A DNA stretch of 8,178 bases from Oscillospiraceae bacterium (GTDB lineage Bacteria > Bacillota_A > Clostridia > Oscillospirales > WRJC01): the NCBI GenBank assembly GCA_009785015.1, contig WQXD01000167.1, forward strand, positions 1 to 8,178, read 5' to 3'. The notes under the pieces are model-generated. The model did no database searches and had not been told where the DNA came from. It was given only the letters and a program-made list of their open reading frames with translations. Shown piece by piece: positions 1-6,175 of this stretch; position 1 is the stretch's first letter, and every line of letters starts with the position of its first letter. Made by a program: the position numbers and the translations under genes.

Positions 1-497
1 TAAATATTTTCTATTTCGTCCTGCAGCGCTTTGTCCGCCGCCAGTATTTTGTCGTTCATATCTTTTTTAAACCCGGAAAGTTTCTCCGCGAGCGATTCAT
101 CCGACACGGCAAGCATCTGAACCGCGAGCAGCGCGGCATTTTCGGCTCCGTCGATGCCGACTGTCGCCACCGGGACGCCCGGAGGCATTTGAACCATTGC
201 CAAAAGCGCGTCCAATCCGCCCAGCGCCGGGGATCCAATCGGGAGCGCGATAACGGGAAGAGTGGTATGCGCCGCCAGGACGCCTGCCAGATGGGCCGCT
301 TTTCCGGCCGCCCCGATGATCGTCCCGAATCCGTTTTTTCGGGCGTCCTGCGCGAATTTTGCCGACGCCTCGGGGGTGCGGTGCGCCGAGAGCACATGGA
401 CTTCAAAGGGGACCCCGAATTTTTTGAGTGTGGCGAGCGCGGGTTTGATGACTTCGAGGTCGTTTTTTGACCCCATCAGTATTCCGACTTTTTTCAT
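1..497 (-). CDS. purE: N5-carboxyaminoimidazole ribonucleotide mutase PurE, class I (3' end at window edge)
   Basis: PurE moves the carboxyl group of N5-CAIR to carbon 4 of the imidazole ring to give CAIR in cytosolic de novo purine synthesis. Seen here: 165 codons, with bases TA of the next codon at the window edge, so the stop is probably the very next base; 160-170 residues is normal. Motifs in order are MGSKND (8-13), SAHRTP (37-42, with the catalytic-type His39), GAAGKAAHL (62-70, His69) and VQMPPGVPVATV (102-113). The AAHL motif marks the bacterial class I mutase rather than the class II AIR carboxylase. The position usually Ser in GSxSD is Asn12. The ATG at 497 has a weak GGA 6 bases upstream. 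An in-frame ATG at 512 would add five residues, but AAGGA abuts it directly. The gene lies 37 bases after the ABC permease on the same strand, and no other pur gene is in the window. Confidence 0.95.
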   Translation of the reverse strand, partial: MKKVGILMGSKNDLEVIKPALATLKKFGVPFEVHVLSAHRTPEASAKFAQDARKNGFGTIIGAAGKAAHLAGVLAAHTTLPVIALPIGSPALGGLDALLAMVQMPPGVPVATVGIDGAENAALLAVQMLAVSDESLAEKLSGFKKDMNDKILAADKALQDEIENI

Positions 498-525
498 AAA
501 TTCCAAAACCATTCCTTCATATAAG

Positions 526-553
526 TTTATAATTCAATAATCCTTCCGGTCAA
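526..553 (-). promoter_or_regulatory. candidate sigma-A promoter for purE
   Basis: On the minus strand TTGACC (553-548) and TATAAA (531-526) are separated by 16 bases. The -35 lies inside the last codons of the upstream permease gene. Transcription would start near 519, giving a leader of only about 22 bases before the purE ATG at 497. This would let purE be expressed apart from the ABC genes. The call rests on two near-consensus hexamers only. Confidence 0.4.
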
Positions 554-1292
554 AAAGCAGGCTGCCCGCGGTAAAAAATACCGTTCCGTACCCGAGTACG
601 ATGACAAGCATATGCAAAAGCTTGGAGGCGCCGGGCAGCGCGCCTATCCAGAGCCTGTGCCAGCCGAGATAGGAAGTGAACAGCATTTCCGTCAGCACCG
701 GGAAAAACACCGGCAGCGCGTTTAAGGCTATGTAAAACAAAATCAGCAAAAACATCACAAGCGTCCCGCTGCGCCCGAAAAGCGCCACCAAAGCGGCGAA
801 ACACGCCAAAATCAGCAGGGGTATCAGCGTCAGCGCGTAGGAGGCAAACGCAGTCAGCAATTCGTTTATCGCAAGCGCCTTTCCCAGAGTTTGGGTCAGC
901 AGGGCGCAGATCACAAATATACAGCCCAAATACGCCGCAGCGTATGTTTCCACCGCCAAAATTTTGGAAGCGTATAATTTCCAGCGCTCCACCGGGCGGC
1001 ACATTGCGGCCTTCATCGTATTTTCCGCCCCTTCGACGGTGATCAGGTCCGTTGCGGCCATGAACATCAGAAACGGGACAAAAATTTGCAGAAAGAACGG
1101 CAGCGCGCCCATCGGCGTGGGCGTAAAAACAAAGAAATATCCGCTTTGCATTCGAATAAAGTCCGTCAGGATACGCCCGAGCAGCGTCCATACCGCGCAG
1201 ACGGCCAGCCCGATAAACAAAAAAACTATGTATTTTTTGCGCCGCAGCAGTTTTTCGCATTCATTGCGGTAAGAGGCAAAAAAAGCGCTCAT
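534..1292 (-). CDS. ABC-2 type transporter permease
   Basis: A 252-residue integral membrane protein, probably the membrane half of an ABC exporter with the ATPase encoded just upstream. Hydrophobic segments at about 21-40, 62-80, 113-133, 152-172, 177-200 and 226-247 give the six-helix ABC-2 layout. A short basic N-terminus (RNECEKLLRRKK) precedes helix 1. The conserved ABC-2 stretch after helix 2 is visible: an acidic region (DLITVEGAE, 82-90) followed by TMKAAMCRPVERWKLYASKI (92-111), the likely ATPase contact. The ATG at 1292 was chosen because AGGAGG lies 8 bases upstream, and because it overlaps the ATPase stop as ATGA, which implies translational coupling. The longer upstream reading frame lies within the ATPase gene. 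The substrate is unknown. The family includes bacitracin and lantibiotic immunity permeases, but this gene alone does not show that role. Confidence 0.88.
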   Translation of the reverse strand: MSAFFASYRNECEKLLRRKKYIVFLFIGLAVCAVWTLLGRILTDFIRMQSGYFFVFTPTPMGALPFFLQIFVPFLMFMAATDLITVEGAENTMKAAMCRPVERWKLYASKILAVETYAAAYLGCIFVICALLTQTLGKALAINELLTAFASYALTLIPLLILACFAALVALFGRSGTLVMFLLILFYIALNALPVFFPVLTEMLFTSYLGWHRLWIGALPGASKLLHMLVIVLGYGTVFFTAGSLLFDRKDY

Positions 1293-2014
1293 ACGCTTGC
1301 CTCCTTCCGCATTTTCGCGACCTGCGCCAAGAAAAACTCTTCCAAATTGGCAAAAGAGCCCAAAATCGCCTCCATGCTCTCGACGCAAAGCAGCCTGCCG
1401 CCGTAAATAACGGCGGCTTTTGTGGCGCATAATTCTATTTCATGGGCCAAATGGGACGAAATCAAAACAGCCGCGCCGAGTTCGGCGCTCTTTTTTACCA
1501 CTTCCCGGACATACACCATGCCCTCTATATCCAATCCGTTGGCGGGCTCGTCCAAAATGAGTAGCTCCGGCTTTGAGAGTAAAGCGAGCGCCAAACCGAT
1601 CCTCTGCCGCATGCCGAAGCTGAACGAGCCGACTTTGTCTTTTTTGTATTTGTCCATTTCCACCAATTTCAAAACCTCGTCTATGCGCTCCTTGTCCGCA
1701 TTTTCGCAAAACCGCGCCGCGAGTTTCAGGTTTTGGTACGCAGTCATGTGGTCATACAGCGAAGGGGACTCAATCAGGCATCCGGTATGCCGCATGGCTT
1801 TTTCGTGGTTTTCGAGCGCGTCGACGCCGCATATATATACGCTGCCGCGCACTGCGGCCACCAATCCCGCGATGGCCTTCATGGTGGTGGTTTTTCCCGA
1901 GCCGTTCGGCCCGAGCAGCCCCAGCACTTCGCCGCGGGAGAGCGCAAAGGAAATATCCTCCGCGCCCCGCCCGTTTTTGTATAATTTGGTCAAATTCCGC
2001 ACTTCGAGTACCAT
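1289..2014 (-). CDS. ABC transporter ATP-binding protein, BcrA/LanF-like
   Basis: A 241-residue cytosolic nucleotide-binding subunit that would drive the ABC-2 permease encoded next. Motifs in order: Walker A GPNGSGKT (35-42), a Q-loop region CLIESPSLYDHMTAYQN (79-95), signature SFGMRQRIGLALAL (132-145), Walker B LLILDEP (151-157), D-loop NGLD (159-162) and H-loop SSHL with His188. The Q-loop glutamine is replaced by Glu82 in an IESP context, and the signature reads SFGMRQ rather than LSGGQ. Both features are typical of the bacitracin/lantibiotic self-protection branch of ABC ATPases. The ATG at 2014 starts five bases after the stop of the upstream exported-protein gene, with a CAGGAC ribosome site about 10 bases away, and the protein begins with the usual LEVRNLTKLY strand. 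A longer frame to 2194 would run into the upstream gene and is not needed. Confidence 0.93.
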   Translation of the reverse strand: MVLEVRNLTKLYKNGRGAEDISFALSRGEVLGLLGPNGSGKTTTMKAIAGLVAAVRGSVYICGVDALENHEKAMRHTGCLIESPSLYDHMTAYQNLKLAARFCENADKERIDEVLKLVEMDKYKKDKVGSFSFGMRQRIGLALALLSKPELLILDEPANGLDIEGMVYVREVVKKSAELGAAVLISSHLAHEIELCATKAAVIYGGRLLCVESMEAILGSFANLEEFFLAQVAKMRKEASV

Positions 2015-2019
2015 ATATG

Positions 2020-3294
2020 TCAGTCCTGGTCCTGATATTTTCTCTCGTTTTCGCCGGGATAAGTGGTCGTGACGCTGTCGGCGTCGATACTGCCGTCTGC
2101 GTTTAAGGTGAAATATACATCGCCGTAAACGCGGCCAAAATGGGTTTCCATATACTCCGGAGTCAGAAGCTGAGAAGCGCCGGGTATCGGGCATTGGGCC
2201 TCGCTTGTGCCGATGTCGGTGAAATGCAGGCTTCCCTCGAACCCGACTGTGCTGGTATCGCCGAAAATGTTTGTGATCGTGATTTTGGCCTCCGCTTCAA
2301 GAGACAGCATTTCGCCCTGCGCGTCCACTTCCGCTTCCCCGCGCACATAGTTTATGACAAGGTTTTGTATCGGAATATCAAACGGGTCGTCGTTTTTGCC
2401 GTTCCCGCCGAAATCCTCGCGCGCGGCCTGGGCTGTGTATGAATAGGCGAATTCGCGCGGTGAAAGCAGCACATACCAAAACCCGTCGACATATGCGATT
2501 CCGTAGCCTTCATTCCCGTAAACATCGTAGTATGTGTTGTTTTCCCAGGCCTCCCGCTCCAAAGCGTTCATAGCACGCGCATCCTGAGTTTCGGCGGTGA
2601 CGGTTTTTACCCCGCTTTTAATGGTCGTGTGTTCCCATGTGTATTTTCCGTCGGCGACCGTTTCGCGCCAGTCGTAACGCCAGTTTCCCGCCTGCTCGAT
2701 AAGCACGTCGATTCCCGCCTTCACAAGTTCGGGGATCTGCGCCTCGGTCAGCGTCCCCTGAATCAAACGGTTGCCGCCGTTTTGGCTCATGGTGATGTTG
2801 TTTTTCAGGTCCCCGACCAAAGCGTCGGCGAGAAGTTCCATAAAGCGCATCTGGGTCCCTTCGCGCTCTTCCGGGCTGAACATGGCAAATGAATTGTTTC
2901 GGTAAAACCTGTTGTAGTCATTGTAATAGGGATCGCCCGAAACGGACGCCCTGTACCACTGCGTCCCGTCCGCGCCGGTATAATCGCGGTATATGTTCAG
3001 GTTTTTGGAATAATAGCGGTAACCGTCGGGGTCGCCGTTTTTATCGAATGTGTATTCCAAATAATTGTCGTCGCCCGCGATAAAAAACGATTTGTGCTCT
3101 TCGTATATCCCGCCGTCCACGCTCAGCGCCACCCGGGCTTCCATCGTGACGTTCCGGTAAGTGAGAGCGTCCAGAACCGCTTTTTTCAAAGTCTCATAAG
3201 GCGAACCCATGACTGCCGCCACCGTCAGGGCGCCGCATAAAAGCAGCGAAGCCGCGATCAGCGACAACACGCGGATTTTCACGTTTTTTTTCAT
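2020..3294 (-). CDS. exported or membrane-anchored protein of unknown function, first gene of the ABC operon
   Basis: I do not recognise the family with certainty. The 424-residue protein starts with a basic tip (MKKNVKIRV) and one hydrophobic segment (about 8-28), which fits a Sec signal peptide or N-terminal anchor. The only cysteine there (Cys20, context LLLC) lacks the small residue before it expected of a lipobox, so a lipoprotein is unlikely. The rest is hydrophilic, acidic and rich in Tyr, Asn, Asp and short beta-like stretches, with no further membrane segment, so it should lie outside the membrane. The C-terminal third (about 311-360) alternates like beta strands and recalls LolA/LppX-type lipid-binding folds, but this is only an impression. 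AGGAGGT sits 6 bases before the ATG at 3294, and a strong promoter lies upstream. The 5-base gap to the ATPase gene suggests it works with the transporter, as an extracytoplasmic sensor, substrate binder or chaperone. Confidence 0.8.
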   Translation of the reverse strand: MKKNVKIRVLSLIAASLLLCGALTVAAVMGSPYETLKKAVLDALTYRNVTMEARVALSVDGGIYEEHKSFFIAGDDNYLEYTFDKNGDPDGYRYYSKNLNIYRDYTGADGTQWYRASVSGDPYYNDYNRFYRNNSFAMFSPEEREGTQMRFMELLADALVGDLKNNITMSQNGGNRLIQGTLTEAQIPELVKAGIDVLIEQAGNWRYDWRETVADGKYTWEHTTIKSGVKTVTAETQDARAMNALEREAWENNTYYDVYGNEGYGIAYVDGFWYVLLSPREFAYSYTAQAAREDFGGNGKNDDPFDIPIQNLVINYVRGEAEVDAQGEMLSLEAEAKITITNIFGDTSTVGFEGSLHFTDIGTSEAQCPIPGASQLLTPEYMETHFGRVYGDVYFTLNADGSIDADSVTTTYPGENERKYQDQD

Positions 3295-3306
3295 TTTTAT
3301 ACCTCC

Positions 3307-3326
3307 TGTATCTGATTGTATCTGAT
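3307..3326. repeat. two tandem copies of a 10-base unit in the leader of the exported-protein gene
   Basis: TGTATCTGAT occurs twice in a row (3307-3316 and 3317-3326). On the transcribed minus strand this reads ATCAGATACA twice, ending directly at the AGGAGGT ribosome site. The unit length is close to one turn of DNA. It could be an operator, or only replication slippage in a short leader. Confidence 0.7.
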
Positions 3327-3359
3327 GTTTTTACTGCGTTTTTATCCCGCCTCCCTATT

Positions 3360-3388
3360 ATTATACACCTAAACCGCGTTTTTGTCAA
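3360..3388 (-). promoter_or_regulatory. sigma-A promoter of the exported protein-ABC operon
   Basis: The minus strand reads TTGACA (3388-3383), a 17-base spacer, then TATAAT (3365-3360): both hexamers match consensus exactly at the optimal spacing. Initiation is expected near 3353, giving a leader of about 58 bases. The -35 lies inside the 18-base palindrome at 3382-3399, so a protein bound there would be expected to block this promoter. Confidence 0.88.
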
Positions 3389-3399
3389 GGGTTTGACAA
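3382..3399. promoter_or_regulatory. 18-base palindrome resembling a Rex redox operator
   Basis: TTGTCAA GGGT TTGACAA is perfectly symmetric, and one more T/A pair extends each arm. The known Rex operator of clostridia is TTGTTAAnnnnTTAACAA; this site has the same length and spacing and matches 12 of 14 fixed bases, the two differences being symmetric at positions 5 and 14. It overlaps the minus-strand -35 and lies about 77 bases upstream of the predicted gnd start. One half is itself a -35 box, so part of the likeness comes free. No rex gene is in the window. Confidence 0.45.
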
Positions 3400-3432
3400 A
3401 GGTTTAAAATGTAAAAAATTTCACAAAAACAG

Positions 3433-3461
3433 TTGACAAAGCCGCAATAATCATGTACAAT
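3433..3461 (+). promoter_or_regulatory. sigma-A promoter of the gnd operon
   Basis: TTGACA (3433-3438), a 17-base spacer, then TACAAT (3456-3461): one mismatch from consensus in total. The start of transcription should fall near 3468, leaving a leader of about 73 bases before the gnd ATG. No other strong promoter is seen before the downstream genes, so it probably serves all four. Confidence 0.85.
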
Positions 3462-3473
3462 AAATTTCAGAGG

Positions 3474-3529
3474 GCGGTTGTATGCCGCATTAATATGATT
3501 TAATATGATTTGATATGATGAAAGGCGGC
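3474..3529 (+). promoter_or_regulatory. gnd leader with competing GC stems
   Basis: The leader can form GCGG (3474-3477) with CCGC (3485-3488) around a 7-base loop, or GCCGC (3484-3488) with GCGGC (3525-3529) around the repeat tract. The two share 3485-3488 and exclude each other. The second stem would cover the only ribosome-site-like bases, AAAGGCGG (3521-3528). No known riboswitch class is recognised, and the stems are short. Confidence 0.3.
3491..3520. repeat. three tandem 10-base units in the gnd leader
   Basis: TAATATGATT (3491-3500), TAATATGATT (3501-3510) and TGATATGATG (3511-3520) follow without a gap. The first two units each carry ATG ATT followed by an in-frame stop (TAA, then TGA), giving two-codon start-stop frames just upstream of gnd. 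The tract forms the loop between the two arms of the longer GC stem. Confidence 0.75.
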
Positions 3530-3540
3530 TTGAAAAAATT

Positions 3541-5001
3541 ATGGATAAAGCGGACATAGGTCTGATAGGGCTGGCGGTCATGGGCGAAAATTTGGCGATG
3601 AATATGGAAAGCAAAGGATTTTTTGTTTGCGTGTATAACCGTACCCCGCAAAAAGTCGCGGATTTCATCAGCCAAAGGGCAAAAGGCAAAAATATATCGG
3701 GTGCGTATTCCATCGGGGAATTGGCCGGCAGCCTGAAGCTCCCCCGAAAGATCATGCTCATGGTCAAAGCGGGGCAGGCCGTCGACGATTTTATCGAGCT
3801 TTTGATTCCCGCGCTTTCGCCCGGGGATATCATAATAGACGGCGGAAACTCGCATTTTTCGGATACGATCCGGCGGACAGAATATGTCGAATCAAAAGGT
3901 TTGCTGTATGTGGGCGCCGGCGTTTCGGGCGGCGAAGAGGGCGCCCTGATTGGCCCGAGCATAATGCCGGGCGGCTCGCCCGGGGCCTGGGCGCACATCA
4001 AGCCGATTTTTCAGGCGATCGCCGCGATGGCCGAAGGCGGCATACCCTGCTGCGGCTGGGTGGGGAGCGGCGGAGCGGGGCATTTCGTCAAAATGGTGCA
4101 TAACGGCATAGAATACGGCGATATGCAGCTCATATGCGAGGCGTATTTTTTGATGAAGGAATATCTGCAAATGGGACCCGGCGAGATGCGCGAGGTATTC
4201 GCCGAATGGAATCTCGGGGTCTTGGACAGCTACCTGATAGAAATCACGCGGGACATATTGGGGTATAGGGATGAAAACGGGGAGTTTGCCGTCGAAAAAA
4301 TATTGGATACCGCCGGACAAAAAGGCACGGGCAAATGGGCCTCCGAGGCTTCGCTCGACGAAGGCGTGCCCCTCACGCTCATCAGCGAAGCGGTTTACGC
4401 CCGCTGCCTCTCCGCCATGAAGGAAGAACGCGTAAAAGCCTCGGATATCCTGACGGGCCCCTCGGGCGGCTTTGCCGGGGATGCCGGCGAGAAAAAAGCG
4501 TTCATCGAGGATATACGCCGGGCGCTGTTCGCCTCGAAAATCATTTCATACGCCCAGGGGTACGCGCTGCTGTCCGCGGCCTCCGCCACATACGGCTGGG
4601 ACTTGAAATACGGCGAGATAGCGATGCTTTGGCGCGGCGGCTGTATCATACGCTCCTCGTTTTTGGCGGATATAAAGAGGGCATTTGACAGAGATCCCGG
4701 GCTTTGCAACCTGCTTTTGGATCCGTTTTTTTGCGAGGCCGTAAAAAACGCGCAGGGCGGATGGCGCAGGGTGTGCGCCGCGGCGGTGAGCTTGGGCATA
4801 CCTGTTCCCGCCTTTTTGAGCGCGCTGTCCTATTACGACGGCTACCGCTGCGCGAGGCTGCCCGCCAATCTGCTGCAGGCGCAGCGCGACTATTTCGGCG
4901 CGCACACATATGAGAGAGTTGACCGGCCGCGCGGCGAGATGTTCCACACGAACTGGACCGGCCGCGGCGGGACCACGGCGGCTTCGGCGTATACCGTATA
5001 A
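3541..5001 (+). CDS. gnd: 6-phosphogluconate dehydrogenase, decarboxylating
   Basis: Oxidises 6-phosphogluconate to ribulose 5-phosphate and CO2 with reduction of NADP, the last oxidative step of the pentose phosphate pathway in the cytosol. At 486 residues it is full length for the long bacterial form. Seen in order: Rossmann motif GLAVMGENLAMN (10-21), YNRT (32-35) where Arg and Thr favour NADP, GGNS (101-104), SGGEEGALIGPSIMPGG (129-145), catalytic HFVKMVHNGIEYGDMQ with Lys184, Asn188 and Glu191, GQKGTGKW (259-266), and the C-terminal tail QRDYFGAHTYERVD (448-461), whose Arg and His reach the partner subunit's substrate site. The ATG at 3541 matches the family's usual start (xKADIGLIGLAVMGEN). 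Its ribosome site is poor: GGCGG lies 12 bases upstream. First gene of the operon; no zwf or pgl is in the window. Confidence 0.97.
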   Translation: MDKADIGLIGLAVMGENLAMNMESKGFFVCVYNRTPQKVADFISQRAKGKNISGAYSIGELAGSLKLPRKIMLMVKAGQAVDDFIELLIPALSPGDIIIDGGNSHFSDTIRRTEYVESKGLLYVGAGVSGGEEGALIGPSIMPGGSPGAWAHIKPIFQAIAAMAEGGIPCCGWVGSGGAGHFVKMVHNGIEYGDMQLICEAYFLMKEYLQMGPGEMREVFAEWNLGVLDSYLIEITRDILGYRDENGEFAVEKILDTAGQKGTGKWASEASLDEGVPLTLISEAVYARCLSAMKEERVKASDILTGPSGGFAGDAGEKKAFIEDIRRALFASKIISYAQGYALLSAASATYGWDLKYGEIAMLWRGGCIIRSSFLADIKRAFDRDPGLCNLLLDPFFCEAVKNAQGGWRRVCAAAVSLGIPVPAFLSALSYYDGYRCARLPANLLQAQRDYFGAHTYERVDRPRGEMFHTNWTGRGGTTAASAYTV

Positions 5002-5048
5002 AATACAATTTTAAAATAATAATATGAAACGGGGGCGGATTTTCAATA

Positions 5049-6149
5049 ATGAAACAGTTAAATGTGGCGATTTTGGGCCAGGGGCGAAGCGGCAGGGACA
5101 TCCACGCGGCTGCTTTGGGGCGCATGCGGGAAAAATACAAAATATGCGCCATAGCGGAACCGCTTGAAAAACGGCGCGAGCGCGCCAAAAAAGAGTGCGG
5201 CTGCGAACTCTACCGCGATTATACGGAAATTTTGGGCAAAGCGGGGGAAATCGATCTGGTGGTGAACGCGGCGCCGAGCCATTTTCACGTCCCGGTCACC
5301 CTGCATCTGCTCAACAGCGGATTCAACGTGCTCTGCGAGAAACCCCTGGCGAAAACGGCCGCGGAAGTGGATTTGCTGATAGAGGCGGCGCAAAAAAACG
5401 ACAAAGTGCTGGCGGTGTTCCAGCAGTCCCGTTTTTTGGACGCGTACAGGGAAATCAGGCGCATTATCGACTCCGGCGTACTCGGGCGGATCATCCAGAT
5501 GAGTTTCCGGTACAACGGGTTTGCCAGGAGGTGGGACTGGCAGACTTTGCAAAAGTACAACGCGGGCAGCCTGTACAACACCGGGCCGCACCCGGTCGAT
5601 CAGATCCTCGCTCTGCTCGATTATGACGCCATGCCCGAAATCACGTGTTACATGGATCGGGTGAATACTTTCGGCGACGCCGAAGATTACGTCAAACTCA
5701 TAATGAAAGCCCCCCAAAAGCCGGTCGTGGACCTGGAAATATCGTCGTGCGACCCCTATCCGAAATTCACCTACAGCATACAGGCCCAGTACGGCGGATT
5801 GAGCGGGGACACCTCGCGCCTCGACTACAAATATTACGTCAGGCAGACAGCTCCCCCCCGGGAACTGATAAAAGAACCAATCGAGCACCCCGACGGCACT
5901 CCCGCCTACTGCGGCGAAAAACTCGAATGGGTCGAAAAAACCTGGAAAATCGGCGGCGGCACGGAAAGCTCGGATTCTTCCTATGTGCCCGGGGCGCCCC
6001 CCGAAGACCCCGCGATAAATTTCTACTCGATGCTCTATGAGCATATGACGGCCGGCGCCCCCTTAGAAGTGACGCCCGAGCAGGTGCGGCGGCAAATCGC
6101 GATCATGGAAGAATGCCACAGGCAAAACCCCATGAGCGAACTCGAATGA
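5049..6149 (+). CDS. Gfo/Idh/MocA family oxidoreductase (366 aa)
   Basis: A cytosolic NAD(P)-dependent dehydrogenase of the glucose-fructose oxidoreductase/inositol dehydrogenase/MocA superfamily, which acts on sugars, sugar acids, cyclitols or their derivatives. Seen: N-terminal Rossmann motif VAILGQGRSGRDIH (6-19), an acidic turn AEP (36-38), NAAPSHFH (73-80), the hallmark CEKPLAKT (96-103) with Lys98, and the C-terminal-domain motif YNTGPHPVDQIL (176-187) with the catalytic-type His181. The tail FYSMLYEHMTAGAPLEVTPEQVRRQIAIMEECHRQNP is the usual family ending. Length is normal. The ATG at 5049 has GGGGGCGGA about 9 bases upstream, and the gene follows gnd by 47 AT-rich bases without a visible terminator. 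Substrate and cofactor preference cannot be read with confidence; sharing an operon with gnd suggests a sugar or sugar-acid oxidation. Confidence 0.92.
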   Translation: MKQLNVAILGQGRSGRDIHAAALGRMREKYKICAIAEPLEKRRERAKKECGCELYRDYTEILGKAGEIDLVVNAAPSHFHVPVTLHLLNSGFNVLCEKPLAKTAAEVDLLIEAAQKNDKVLAVFQQSRFLDAYREIRRIIDSGVLGRIIQMSFRYNGFARRWDWQTLQKYNAGSLYNTGPHPVDQILALLDYDAMPEITCYMDRVNTFGDAEDYVKLIMKAPQKPVVDLEISSCDPYPKFTYSIQAQYGGLSGDTSRLDYKYYVRQTAPPRELIKEPIEHPDGTPAYCGEKLEWVEKTWKIGGGTESSDSSYVPGAPPEDPAINFYSMLYEHMTAGAPLEVTPEQVRRQIAIMEECHRQNPMSELE

Positions 6150-6175
6150 TTTGATGTAAGAGAGGTATAAGGATT

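Noticed and set aside
1422..2072. 216-codon plus-strand frame opposite the ABC ATPase
   Set aside because: Ser/Pro-rich shadow of the ATPase gene, whose motifs are all on the minus strand.
3393..3421. Second plus-strand promoter from the TTGACA at 3393
   Set aside because: At 16-18 bases spacing only A/T-rich non-consensus hexamers (such as AAATTT) are found; the box at 3433 with TACAAT is far better.
3462..3540. Known riboswitch or T-box in the gnd leader
   Set aside because: The leader is only about 73 bases and lacks the conserved cores of any class I can recognise.
3369..4001. 210-codon minus-strand frame across the intergenic region and start of gnd
   Set aside because: It covers the promoters and the conserved N-terminus of gnd in antisense and has no start signal or motif of its own.
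4395..5188. Several 130-180-codon antisense frames across the 3' half of gnd and the start of the next gene
   Set aside because: They overlap each other and a certain gene, are low-complexity Arg/Ala/Pro-rich, and lack start signals.
5853..5859. Run of seven C in the first Gfo/Idh/MocA gene, possible phase-variable tract or sequencing frameshift
   Set aside because: The frame reads through intact with family-typical sequence on both sides, and the run is too short to argue for phase variation.
5058..6044. 328-codon open frame antisense to the first Gfo/Idh/MocA gene
   Set aside because: It mirrors a clearly conserved gene on the plus strand, has no recognisable motifs or ribosome site, and is explained by GC-rich third codon positions.
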